A stretch of DNA of 64,000 bases, taken from Dialister histaminiformans. Lineage in GTDB: Bacteria; Bacillota; Negativicutes; Veillonellales; Dialisteraceae. The translations under genes were made by a program, and so were the position numbers. Below are positions 1 through 8,398 of this stretch, piece by piece; within the stretch, counting starts at the first letter, position 1, and each line of letters begins with the position of its first letter. The notes beneath the pieces are model-generated. The model was given only the letters and a program-made list of their open reading frames with translations, did not search any database and was not told the origin of the DNA. The DNA lies in assembly GCF_900103425.1 (NCBI RefSeq), contig NZ_FMXA01000003.1, forward strand, positions 62,001 through 126,000, in the 5' to 3' direction.

Positions 1-1
1 G

Positions 2-3000
2 GAAGGGGCTAAGAAAATCCTTTCCCAGCTGTATGAACTGATGCCTTCCGGCCTGCACATTGCCGGAACCGGAGTAACAGGATATGGGGAAGACCTCATA
101 AAATCAGCTCTGAACCTGGATATGGGCGAAGTGGAAACCATTGCCCACTACCGTGCCGCAGTTCATTTCTGCCCGGATGTGACTACCATTCTGGATATTG
201 GCGGACAGGATATGAAGTGCAGCCGCATTAAGAATCATTCTATTGACAGCATTATGCTGAATGAAGCCTGCTCTTCCGGCTGCGGCTCTTTTCTGGATAC
301 CTTCGCCCACTCCCTGGGTATGGATATCCAGGAATTCTCAAAGATTGCCCTGTTTGCGGAGCATCCTGTCGATTTAGGTTCCCGCTGCACCGTTTTCATG
401 AACTCCCGTGTAAGAGAAGCGCAGAAGAATGCTGTTTCCGTTGCTGATATTTCTGCGGGCCTGTCTTACTCTGTTATCAAAAATGCGCTGTATAAGGTAA
501 TCCGCCTTCACGATGCGTCGGAACTGGGAAATAAGGTTGTCGTACAGGGAGGAACCTTCTATAACGACGCCGTACTGAGAGCACTGGAAAATCTGCTGGG
601 CTGCCAGGTAATACGTCCGGATATTTCCGGGCTTATGGGCGCTTATGGAATGGCTCTTCTGGCGCAGGATCGTTTCGCATCTGATCATCACTCCTCCCTG
701 GCCGGGCCGGAAATCATCCGTACCCTCACCATGGATAACCACATTCAGCGCTGCCCTGGCTGCGGTAATCACTGCATGCTTACGGTCACACGCTTTTCTG
801 ATGGCAGGGCATTTGTAACCGGTAACCGCTGTGAACGAGGGGCCTCTCTGGCGCTGACAGGGAAATCAGTTCCTCACTCCAGTCTCCCCAATATGTACCG
901 CTGGAAGATGCGCCGCCTGTTTTCTTATCGGCCGCTTGCCCACCCTTCCAGGGGTACGGTAGGTATCCCCAGAGTGCTTAACATGTATGAGGATTACCCA
1001 TTCTGGCACACATTCTTTACCAGACTGGGTCTTCGAGTCATTCTTTCGCCCTATGATATGCGGGATATGCCAATGGAAGCGATGGAAACCATCCCTTCCT
1101 ACTCTGAATGTTATCCGGCCAAACTGGTACATGGCCATATCTACCGGCTGCTGGAACGCCATCCGGACTTCATCTGGTACCCCTGTGTGGATAAGGGACC
1201 AGACGAAGGCAGTGAAAACACATTCATGTGTCCAATGGTCACTTCCTACCCGGAAACCATTGCCGCCAATATGGATGGCATTCTCTCTGAGAAAAATATA
1301 CCATTCCTTCATCCATTCCTGCCTATGCAGAACGAAAAGGTACTGGCCCGCCGTCTGTATGAAGCCCTGCGTTTCCTTTCGGTTTCCCATTCAGAAATCA
1401 GAAACGCCATCCAGGCTGCACGTAAAGAACAGGAGTCGTATCGTCAGGACCTGAAGGAAAAGACGCTGTCGATCCTCCATGAGATACAGGAAAAGAACCT
1501 CACCGGAATTGTACTGGCTGGCAGACCCTATCATCTGGATCCTACCGTACATCACGGCATCCCTGACCTGATTAACCAGCTGGGAATGGCCGTCCTCTCC
1601 GAAGATGGGATTTCCATGCTGAACAGGGAAATTCCAAACCTCAGAGTGCTAAATCAGTGGTCATATCATAACCGCCTTTATAAGGCAGCCGACTTTGTAA
1701 CCCGGCATAAGAATCTGGAGCTGGTGGAACTTAATTCGTTCGGTTGCGGCCTCGATGCCATCGTAACGGATCAGGTACAGGAAATCATGTCCCAGAGGAA
1801 CCGGCTGTACACAGCCCTTAAGATTGACCAGGGGCTGAACCTTGGCGCTGTGCGCATCCGTCTCCGTTCTCTGAAGGCCGCTATTTCCAACCGGACTTAC
1901 GGGGACGGGAAGGTCGCCCCTATTATGTATTCCCATCCTATCTATACGCCGGAAATGAACGCAGAATATACCATCCTCGTTCCGGAGATGTCACCCGTAC
2001 ATTTCCCACTTCTGGAAGCGGCAGGCCGTGCCTCCGGGTATAAGCTTAAAGTCATTCCGCCAGTGCGTAAGGATATTGATGTAGGGCTGGCTTCAGTAAA
2101 TAATGATGCCTGCTATCCGGCCATCATTACCATCGGCTCACTGCTTCGCTCGCTCCAGTCCGGAGAATATGATTTATCCAGAACCGCCGTTATGCTTTCT
2201 CAGACAGGAGGCGCCTGCAGAGCATCCAATTATATCGGCATGCTCAAACGCGCCCTTGCACGTTCCGGATTTTCTCAGATTCCGGTTATTTCCCTTAATA
2301 TGCAGGGGCTGGACAGACAACCGGGGTTTGAACTTACGCCCGCTTTCATGCGGCGTATCATCCGGGCTCTGATTTTCGGGGATGCGCTGATGCAATGTCT
2401 CCTCCGGGTACGTCCATATGAAGCGCTTCCGGGAGCAGCCGACCGGCTGGTTAAGGCTTGGCAGAAGAAATTCATTGACTGCAGCTCCCACGGCAAGTTC
2501 ACTTACCGCACATACAGTCAGCTTCTGAAGCATATGATTTCTGAGTTCGATCATCTGCCGCTGACTGCAGAACAGTCAGTAAAGCCCAAGGTCGGAGTGG
2601 TTGGTGAAATTTATGTTAAATTCAGCCCTATTGCTTCCAATGATATTTTCCACGCCATTGAACAGAATGGAGGAGAAGTCGAGGCCGGCGGCCTGATTGA
2701 CTTCCTTCTTTATGGCCTTCTGGACAGCCGTTTCCAGCATAAATATATGGGCGGAAGCGCGCTGAAGGATCTGAAGGACACATTCCTCCGTGAACTTATC
2801 GAATGGTATCGCCGCCCTTATGAAAAGGCAATTAAGCAATCCCGCCGGTTCCATGCGCTGACCCCTATCGGCACCATGTATAAAAAGGCATCTCATTACT
2901 TATCTCTGGGACACCGTGCCGGAGAAGGCTGGTTCCTTACCGCAGAGATGATTGACCTGCTTGCTCATGGCGCAAGAGGTATTGTATGCCTCCAGCCATT

Positions 3001-3229
3001 TGCCTGCCTGCCTAACCACATAACCGGCGAAGGGATGATTCACAAGCTCCATCAGTCGTATCCGGAAGCTGTATTCCTTTCTCTGGACTGCGATTCCAGC
3101 GCCAGTCAGGTCAATCAGCTGAACCGTCTGAAACTGATGCTTAATTCCTTTACAGAGGAAACTCCGGAATCAGATGAAAGCGCTATTCTCCACGAAGTCA
3201 TTGCCACCACGAAAGGATCTGCATTATGA
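2..3229 (+). CDS. 2-hydroxyacyl-CoA dehydratase activase-type giant protein (5' truncated)
   Basis: The frame is open from the left edge, so the start codon and N-terminus are missing; 1075 codons are visible. The first part is the C-terminal half of a BcrAD/BadFG/HgdC-type ASKHA ATPase: DIGGQD (phosphate/adenosine binding) followed by NEACSSGCGSF, the usual position of the Cys ligands of the dimer-bridging [4Fe-4S] cluster. About 800 residues follow that resemble the DUF2229/HgdB-like region found fused to activases in large (about 1400 aa) anaerobe proteins, with several Cys that could bind clusters (CPGCGNHC, YPCVDKG, NNDACYP). Classical activases inject an electron into 2-hydroxyacyl-CoA dehydratases by ATP hydrolysis; the substrate of the giant fused form is not established. 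A TetR gene overlaps its stop by 4 nt. The family is confident, the reaction is not. Confidence 0.85.
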   Translation, partial: EGAKKILSQLYELMPSGLHIAGTGVTGYGEDLIKSALNLDMGEVETIAHYRAAVHFCPDVTTILDIGGQDMKCSRIKNHSIDSIMLNEACSSGCGSFLDTFAHSLGMDIQEFSKIALFAEHPVDLGSRCTVFMNSRVREAQKNAVSVADISAGLSYSVIKNALYKVIRLHDASELGNKVVVQGGTFYNDAVLRALENLLGCQVIRPDISGLMGAYGMALLAQDRFASDHHSSLAGPEIIRTLTMDNHIQRCPGCGNHCMLTVTRFSDGRAFVTGNRCERGASLALTGKSVPHSSLPNMYRWKMRRLFSYRPLAHPSRGTVGIPRVLNMYEDYPFWHTFFTRLGLRVILSPYDMRDMPMEAMETIPSYSECYPAKLVHGHIYRLLERHPDFIWYPCVDKGPDEGSENTFMCPMVTSYPETIAANMDGILSEKNIPFLHPFLPMQNEKVLARRLYEALRFLSVSHSEIRNAIQAARKEQESYRQDLKEKTLSILHEIQEKNLTGIVLAGRPYHLDPTVHHGIPDLINQLGMAVLSEDGISMLNREIPNLRVLNQWSYHNRLYKAADFVTRHKNLELVELNSFGCGLDAIVTDQVQEIMSQRNRLYTALKIDQGLNLGAVRIRLRSLKAAISNRTYGDGKVAPIMYSHPIYTPEMNAEYTILVPEMSPVHFPLLEAAGRASGYKLKVIPPVRKDIDVGLASVNNDACYPAIITIGSLLRSLQSGEYDLSRTAVMLSQTGGACRASNYIGMLKRALARSGFSQIPVISLNMQGLDRQPGFELTPAFMRRIIRALIFGDALMQCLLRVRPYEALPGAADRLVKAWQKKFIDCSSHGKFTYRTYSQLLKHMISEFDHLPLTAEQSVKPKVGVVGEIYVKFSPIASNDIFHAIEQNGGEVEAGGLIDFLLYGLLDSRFQHKYMGGSALKDLKDTFLRELIEWYRRPYEKAIKQSRRFHALTPIGTMYKKASHYLSLGHRAGEGWFLTAEMIDLLAHGARGIVCLQPFACLPNHITGEGMIHKLHQSYPEAVFLSLDCDSSASQVNQLNRLKLMLNSFTEETPESDESAILHEVIATTKGSAL

Positions 3230-3819
3230 GTAAAAACCTTACAGGAAAAGGAGAAAGAATCCGTCAGCGGATGATTGAAACCACCGCCAGAATCTTAAGA
3301 GAAAAGGGATTCAAGGCCGCCACTGTACGGGTTATTGCCCAGGAAGCCGGGGTTAATATTGCTTCGATAAAATATTATTTTGGATCCAAGGAAGAGCTTA
3401 TCGGATATGCTCTGGATTATATGATGGGCAATTTCGAAAACATCGTTGCTTATCTGGATGATCCACGGCTTACGCCCAAAGAACGTCTTACCAAGTATAT
3501 TCTGGCCTATTTCCAGCTGGCGAGAAAACACCCGGCTCTCTTTCATTCCATTTCCCATCCTTCCTCTGCGGAGAGCAAGGATACCTATTTCATTTACCTT
3601 ACGCTCCTGCACAATCAGTGCTGGGACAAGGTCATTCGAAATGTAGCGGAAATGACCCATCTTAAAAACCGGAGGGACCTGGAACTTAAGAGTATGCAGA
3701 TTTTCTCTGCCATAGAGTTCCCTATCATCCTGGAAGCCAATGAGACAGATTCCTTTATCACTCAGTATACTGACATGACTACACTTAAGCGGTATGTGGA
3801 ACTGCTCCTTGATTTCTGA
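3226..3819 (+). CDS. TetR/AcrR family transcriptional regulator
   Basis: 197 aa. The N-terminal 60 residues are a typical TetR helix-turn-helix (RMIETTARILREKGF, then AGVNIASIKYYFGSKEELI). The rest is a helical ligand/dimerisation domain that I cannot assign to a ligand. The ATG lies in the ATGA overlap with the stop of the giant activase-type protein, so the two are probably translationally coupled; this suggests autoregulation of that operon or sensing of the same acyl-CoA chemistry. A strong hairpin terminator follows 6 bp after the stop. Confidence 0.88.
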   Translation: MSKNLTGKGERIRQRMIETTARILREKGFKAATVRVIAQEAGVNIASIKYYFGSKEELIGYALDYMMGNFENIVAYLDDPRLTPKERLTKYILAYFQLARKHPALFHSISHPSSAESKDTYFIYLTLLHNQCWDKVIRNVAEMTHLKNRRDLELKSMQIFSAIEFPIILEANETDSFITQYTDMTTLKRYVELLLDF

Positions 3820-3825
3820 CAACAT

Positions 3826-3869
3826 AAAAGCGCATATACAGAACATCAGATTCTGTATATGCGCTTTTT
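3826..3869. terminator. Bidirectional terminator between tetR and queH
   Basis: An 18-bp perfect stem (AAAAGCGCATATACAGAA and its complement) with a 7-nt loop, A-rich on the left and T-rich on the right. It lies between the convergent tetR and queH genes and can serve both. Confidence 0.9.
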
Positions 3870-3880
3870 ACTTGCCCGGC

Positions 3881-4639
3881 TCAGAGTTCATCCGGCTTCC
3901 GAAGTTCCGGAAAATCCCTGGACGCGTCATGCGTCTCCATAAACTGTCTGGCTTCTTCGTTAACCGGTGTAAGGTCAATTCCCTGATCCCTGGCTCCGAA
4001 GATACATCCGCAGTAGTGCTGTCTGTACAGCTCAAATTCATCAGAAAGTTCTGTGGATCGAAGATAGCCATTGTGCTTCTTAAAATCACTGGGCAGGTAG
4101 GCAATCCGGGTTTCCTCTTCTATGTCCATCCCTACGGCATTGATGACCTGCGAATTCTTATATGAACTTACGGTCAGTGTCGTCGCAAAATAATCAAACC
4201 CCAGTTCTTTCATCTTTCTGGCCGTAGCCAGCATGCGCAGGTGGAAACAGCTTCGGCATCTTGCTCCGCCTTCCGGCTCATTCTCCTGTCCCTTTACCGC
4301 CTCAAAATACGAAGAGGGGTCATACGGCGCGGCCAGAAAATGGACATCGGTTCCGCGCGCCGCATTGAACTTATGTATAAGTTTCTGCTGCACATATTCC
4401 CGCCTCCGGTATTCCGCTTCCGGATGAATATTCGGATTCATGTAATATACCGTGACGTCCGCTGTCTTTACCAGTCTTTCCAGTACAGCGGAACTGCAGG
4501 GGCCGCAGCAGGAATGGAGAAGTATTCTGGGCCGAACGCCTTCCTGCTGCCAGCTTTTTTCCATCTGCTGAAACACCTTATCATAGTTAATCCGCTGGTT
4601 GGTATTCATATGTGCAAGTACTTCATGAAAATCGATCAT
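3881..4639 (-). CDS. queH: Epoxyqueuosine reductase QueH
   Basis: 252 aa from the ATG chosen here. QueH (DUF208) reduces epoxyqueuosine to queuosine at tRNA wobble position 34, replacing the unrelated cobalamin enzyme QueG. Visible motifs are HSCCGPCSS at residues 42-50, CRSC in the middle and a C-terminal CGCIFGARDQ; these Cys are the expected iron-sulfur and redox residues. The frame extends 15 codons upstream, but the internal ATG at 4639 forms an ATGA overlap with the ogt stop and has a purine-rich SD (GGAAGGGAAG), so it is preferred. Last gene of the minus-strand run that begins with rluA. Confidence 0.92.
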   Translation of the reverse strand: MIDFHEVLAHMNTNQRINYDKVFQQMEKSWQQEGVRPRILLHSCCGPCSSAVLERLVKTADVTVYYMNPNIHPEAEYRRREYVQQKLIHKFNAARGTDVHFLAAPYDPSSYFEAVKGQENEPEGGARCRSCFHLRMLATARKMKELGFDYFATTLTVSSYKNSQVINAVGMDIEEETRIAYLPSDFKKHNGYLRSTELSDEFELYRQHYCGCIFGARDQGIDLTPVNEEARQFMETHDASRDFPELRKPDEL

Positions 4640-5106
4640 TCTTTTCTTCCCTTCCTTCTCCTGTCTATATGCTCTGTTTTCCATAAGGCATATTTATATT
4701 TCATTCCTCCGGTATACCCGCCATCCCCATGTCTGGCAACTACCCTGTGACAGGGAATAATAATCACACAGGGATTGCGCCCGCAAGCCCTTCCTGCAGC
4801 ACGGGCCGCTCCGGGGTGTCCTGCCTTTTCCGCGATTTCTCCATACGTAGCCACTCTACCGTAAGGGATTTCCGCGATACATGTCCATATCTTTTTCTCG
4901 AAATCAGTCCCCTGCGGCCGGCAGGGCACTGTGAATTCAGTACGTATTCCCAGAAAATAGTCCCTGATCTGATCCGCCATTTCCCGGATCAGGGGATCTT
5001 CTGATTCCCTGAGCGCCTCTTCTGTCCATCCGCAGCGGATTATACATCCATTCTCTGCGCAGATTTTAAGCCGCCCGCGGGGCACCTGTATGATTCCGTA
5101 TGACAT
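4636..5106 (-). CDS. ogt: Methylated-DNA--protein-cysteine methyltransferase (Ogt type)
   Basis: 156 aa, normal for stand-alone Ogt/MGMT. It transfers alkyl groups from O6-alkylguanine in DNA to its own Cys in a suicide repair reaction. The active-site motif IIPCHRVV is intact near residue 127, preceded by the winged-helix segment VATYGEIAEKAG. The stop overlaps the queH start by 4 nt; the upstream exonuclease gene ends 8 bp before the start. Function is assigned from the conserved PCHR motif and length. Confidence 0.93.
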   Translation of the reverse strand: MSYGIIQVPRGRLKICAENGCIIRCGWTEEALRESEDPLIREMADQIRDYFLGIRTEFTVPCRPQGTDFEKKIWTCIAEIPYGRVATYGEIAEKAGHPGAARAAGRACGRNPCVIIIPCHRVVARHGDGGYTGGMKYKYALWKTEHIDRRRKGRKE

Positions 5107-5114
5107 GGCTCCTC

Positions 5115-5702
5115 CTAAAATAACGATACCGGTTTATGTGTCCTTTTTATGGAAAATGGATGCAGAGTAAGTCCCACGGATTCCATCATTTCTGACAGCG
5201 ATGCGGCCTTTGTCTCTTCCAGCGCTTTCTTCACTATAAAGGCACAGGCTTCCGCATCAGCCAGTGCCTGATGATGGTGGAAAGAGAAGCCAAGGATTCC
5301 GGCCACCGTATTCAGTCTGTGATTTGGCATATCTTTCCACAGACGTCTGGATAAAGTAACCGTGTCTCCCCAGTAGAAGTGGATATCCGGCAGATCATAA
5401 TAATCAATGGTCCCTGCCAGTACTCCCATATCAAAAGGAGCATTATGAGCAAACACTACCTGTCCTTCCAGCAATCTGGCAATTTCTTCCCAGTAGGAAG
5501 GAAACTCCGGTTTATCTTTCACATCTTCCGGATGTATCTGATGAATCCGGATACATCCATCATCAAAATCCATAACCGGTGGGCGAATCAGCTCATACCA
5601 TTTGTCCTGTATCCCTTCATCCCCACCAGATACAATGCCAAGCGAGCAGGCACTTACCTGTTCACGCGACGCAGTTTCAAAATCTATTGCAAAATATTTC
5701 AT
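5115..5702 (-). CDS. DnaQ-like DEDDh 3'-5' exonuclease
   Basis: 195 aa. DEDDh fold with ExoI motif AIDFETAS at residues 5-12, ExoII motif AHNAPFDMGVL and ExoIII motif HQALADAEACA, giving the four acidic metal ligands and the catalytic His. Similar short proteins are annotated as DNA polymerase III epsilon-like exonucleases, but this one has no polymerase-binding tail that I can see and lies beside ogt, so a DNA repair or oligonucleotide-trimming role is more likely than replication proofreading. Substrate unknown. Confidence 0.85.
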   Translation of the reverse strand: MKYFAIDFETASREQVSACSLGIVSGGDEGIQDKWYELIRPPVMDFDDGCIRIHQIHPEDVKDKPEFPSYWEEIARLLEGQVVFAHNAPFDMGVLAGTIDYYDLPDIHFYWGDTVTLSRRLWKDMPNHRLNTVAGILGFSFHHHQALADAEACAFIVKKALEETKAASLSEMMESVGLTLHPFSIKRTHKPVSLF

Positions 5703-5787
5703 GTTCTCTGTCCTGTCTTATATCTATCTGTATGGCAATCCCCAGGCATTTTCCTGAATCCGTGCACCATACACTCCCCGGTCCTTC

Positions 5788-6558
5788 CTATCGGGCCGCC
5801 TGGCTCTCGCCGGTAGCATAATCAATATCTACCCCTGGCTGATTGTTATAACAATATACATTGAACATGATACCTTCTCCGTGGTCTTCCACCGATTCCG
5901 CTTCCATAAGTACGCCCCGCGCTACCAGTTCATTGCCCTTAAATACAGGGGTTACGCGGTATAACACATGGTTTCCGGTTTCCTTAACATAGTCGGCTAC
6001 CATATTTTCAAAAGGAAGCATTCCATCGACGTTGAGATATCTTGTTCCGGTAATTAAGTTCTTAGGATTTGCGTTTTCTCCGGTCAGCTGATAACCAATG
6101 AGGTGACATCGGTTATACAGATACCGGCCATTGATAAAGCTGTAACGGATGGTATGCCATCCGGTTGGCTTAATGTTTCCTATTCTGCCCCGTTTCTCTT
6201 CCGGCATCGTATCCTGACTGACGCTGGCCTTGGCGGCGGTGCATCGTCCCAGGTTATCCAGATTGCCATAGGATTCAAACGACTGGGCCGTTAATTCATC
6301 GGTCTTAAAGAACGGCTTGTTCCCATTGATTACCACATAGGGCTTTCCACTGAATTCAGGAATCTGAGATAAATCCACACTCCCTGTTTCATCCGGTACC
6401 GAATCGGCAGCTTCCACCTGCTGTTTCTTCTGTGATACCTCTTCCCTTACCTGACTGGCAATATTGCCGGCAATGGCATCCGCATTCCCACAGGCGGTAA
6501 GCAGCATGGATACAGCCAGCATAAACGACGCAAGCAGTGCATATATCTTCTTTTTCAT
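5788..6558 (-). CDS. Exported lipoprotein DNA/RNA non-specific endonuclease
   Basis: 256 aa. The N-terminus is a lipoprotein signal (KKKIYALLASF, lipobox LLTACG with Cys about residue 23). Residues from about 85 to the end match the DNA/RNA non-specific endonuclease family of Firmicutes, with GWHTIRYSFINGRYLYNRCH: NRCH takes the place of the DRGH beta-beta-alpha-metal motif, with the His as general base, and N at LTGENANPKNLITG fits metal binding. It is probably a surface or periplasmic nuclease for nucleic-acid scavenging or defence against extracellular DNA. Its ATG overlaps the stop of the preceding small gene (ATGA). Confidence 0.85.
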   Translation of the reverse strand: MKKKIYALLASFMLAVSMLLTACGNADAIAGNIASQVREEVSQKKQQVEAADSVPDETGSVDLSQIPEFSGKPYVVINGNKPFFKTDELTAQSFESYGNLDNLGRCTAAKASVSQDTMPEEKRGRIGNIKPTGWHTIRYSFINGRYLYNRCHLIGYQLTGENANPKNLITGTRYLNVDGMLPFENMVADYVKETGNHVLYRVTPVFKGNELVARGVLMEAESVEDHGEGIMFNVYCYNNQPGVDIDYATGESQAAR

Positions 6559-6959
6559 CTGCAGTATACTTCCTCCGTTATCTTGTCATGAGAAAATCCA
6601 GGAAACTCTTCCGTCCGCGTAATCTTCCAGTCTGTCAGATCCAGGTCAAAATAGGTATCCGCCGGATAATCCCTGTTCCAATGGTATAAAATCACTTTCT
6701 CAATCTCTTTTTCGCAGGCTCCGGGCGGAATGGTCTCTGCCAGAACAAATTCACCTGAGGCCGCCCGCTCATAAAACCGCTCGTCCACGTGGATTCCCGG
6801 TGAAAGCGGCTCAAACAAAGACGCCGTATAGGCATTCATCCAGAGCGCATGCCCCCTGGTAATTTCAAGGATTCTCTGAACAAGCACGCGGTCACGACTC
6901 TGTCTTCTGTGATTGAACAGCATACCCATAGAATTATCCACAATGGAAATCCAGATCAT
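6555..6959 (-). CDS. Conserved small protein of unknown function
   Basis: 134 aa, soluble, with no signal peptide or membrane segment. It has the look of a real conserved protein: SMGMLFNHRRQSRDR near residue 10, LWMNAYTASLF near residue 40 and a C-terminal GFSHDKITEEVYC. I recall similar short Firmicutes proteins carrying a ribonuclease Z label, but no metallo-beta-lactamase HxHxDH motif is present, so that name would not be supported here. It is coupled by ATGA to the exported nuclease and starts 14 bp after the rluA stop. Function unknown. Confidence 0.75.
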   Translation of the reverse strand: MIWISIVDNSMGMLFNHRRQSRDRVLVQRILEITRGHALWMNAYTASLFEPLSPGIHVDERFYERAASGEFVLAETIPPGACEKEIEKVILYHWNRDYPADTYFDLDLTDWKITRTEEFPGFSHDKITEEVYCR

Positions 6960-6973
6960 ATATCCCCCTTATC

Positions 6974-7885
6974 TCATAAACATCCGGGAAAATATCTGTT
7001 CACAAACGCAATATCCTTTATCTGAAAGGTCTTCCCCTGCAAACAGGAAAGTTCCGGATCATGGATTACGTCCGGGAAAGCTATTCTGCAGGAGCAGAGC
7101 AGCTGCCGGTTCTCATGGTATTCCTTATTCAGATTCTTTTTCCCATATTTATTATCCCCAAGCAGCGGATGTCCTGTAAAGGCCATCTGGCAGCGTATCT
7201 GATGCGTGCGCCCTGTTTCCAGCCGGCACTCTACCAGAGACAGCTTCCCGTTGCTTGCCAAAACGCGATACTCCATACTGGCGGTTTTAGCCGACGCGGA
7301 AGGCCGTTCGCTGACATGAACAAGACTTTCCCTGGCATTTTTTGTCAGATAATGTTCCAGCCGCCCTTCTTTCTTTTCCGGGCATCCGGAAACTATACAT
7401 ACATAGGTCTTTTTCACCCGGCGTTCCTTAAACATCCGGTTGAGAACATCCAGACTGTGCCGGTTCTTAGCCAGTACCACAAGCCCGGAGGTATTGTAGT
7501 CAATGCGATGACACAGCCGGGCACGTTCTCCCCGTTCCTTCAGCCAGTCATTCACTTCATTTTCCAGTGTACTGTCCGTTTTTCCCGTCAGATCTTCTGA
7601 CAGGATTCCGGCCTCTTTATTGACAATAATCACATACTTATCTTCATATACAACGGAAAAATGACAGGTCCTTTCCTTTTTCCTCCCTTCATTGAGAATA
7701 TAGGAAACCACCTTGTCCCCGCTGTGCACACGGTCATCTTTCTTAGGATGTTTTCCATTGACCCGGATTTTCTTTGTCTTTATCGCCTTAAGAAGGAACA
7801 TCTTAGAATGTTCCGGCATCCTGTTCATAAGAAACCGGTCAACGCGAAGACCATCATCCTTTTTCCCTACGGTAAATTCTTTCAA
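6974..7885 (-). CDS. RluA-family pseudouridine synthase
   Basis: 303 aa. It has an S4-like RNA-binding segment at residues 13-45 and a catalytic domain with CHRIDYNTSGL (catalytic Asp129) and GRTHQIR near residue 225, so it isomerises uridine in rRNA or tRNA; the exact target cannot be read from sequence. The start is TTG at 7885, supported by an AGGAG site 6 nt upstream and no better ATG. It follows the sufU terminator and heads the rluA-orphan-nuclease-exonuclease-ogt-queH run. Confidence 0.9.
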   Translation of the reverse strand: MKEFTVGKKDDGLRVDRFLMNRMPEHSKMFLLKAIKTKKIRVNGKHPKKDDRVHSGDKVVSYILNEGRKKERTCHFSVVYEDKYVIIVNKEAGILSEDLTGKTDSTLENEVNDWLKERGERARLCHRIDYNTSGLVVLAKNRHSLDVLNRMFKERRVKKTYVCIVSGCPEKKEGRLEHYLTKNARESLVHVSERPSASAKTASMEYRVLASNGKLSLVECRLETGRTHQIRCQMAFTGHPLLGDNKYGKKNLNKEYHENRQLLCSCRIAFPDVIHDPELSCLQGKTFQIKDIAFVNRYFPGCL

Positions 7886-7916
7886 TTTCAGCTCCTGTAA
7901 AGGTCACTCTGACAGC

Positions 7917-7947
7917 AAAAGCCCATCTGCCGTTGAGATGAGCTTTT
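7917..7947 (-). terminator. Terminator of the suf operon
   Basis: Stem AAAAGC.CATCT with loop gccgttg, read on the minus strand just after the sufU stop and ending in TTTT. It separates sufU from rluA. Confidence 0.75.
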
Positions 7948-7951
7948 CTGA

Positions 7952-8398
7952 TTACTTCTTTTTATCCTTTCCCAGCCTGTCCAGAATCATATCCAGGGTA
8001 TGCCAGGCCAGCACAGCACATTTTACACGTACAGGCATTTTGGAAATATCCTTAAGTGTGCATGCCGCTTCCAGCTCTTCCAGCTGACTGTCATCAGTAA
8101 CATCACCGCGGATCATCCCAAGGAACAGATTTACCAGATGTCTGGCCTCTTCCAGTGTACGTCCCTTTACCAGTTCCATCATCATAGCTGTCGAGGCCTG
8201 ACTGATAGCGCATCCGCTTCCTGTATACGCAATATCCTTAATTACCCCATTCTCCACGACCATGGAAATATCAATATCATCCCCACAATTAGGATTATGT
8301 CCATGTTCATGTACTGTAGGGTTCTCAATTGTTCTGCGATTGGTCGCATCCTGATTATATTCCAGAATCAGATCCGTATATAACTGCTTGATATCCAT
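7952..8398 (-). CDS. sufU: Iron-sulfur cluster assembly protein SufU
   Basis: 148 aa. SufU-type IscU-fold protein with NPNCGDDID (Cys38), GSGCAISQAST (Cys63) and VKCAVLAWHTL (Cys127): the three Cys plus Asp that bind zinc in SufU. In Firmicutes it accepts persulfide from SufS and passes it to SufBCD. The start overlaps the sufS stop by one base (TAATG), so translation is coupled. The SufU insertion between the second and third Cys, absent in IscU, is present. Last gene of the operon. Confidence 0.95.
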   Translation of the reverse strand: MDIKQLYTDLILEYNQDATNRRTIENPTVHEHGHNPNCGDDIDISMVVENGVIKDIAYTGSGCAISQASTAMMMELVKGRTLEEARHLVNLFLGMIRGDVTDDSQLEELEAACTLKDISKMPVRVKCAVLAWHTLDMILDRLGKDKKK

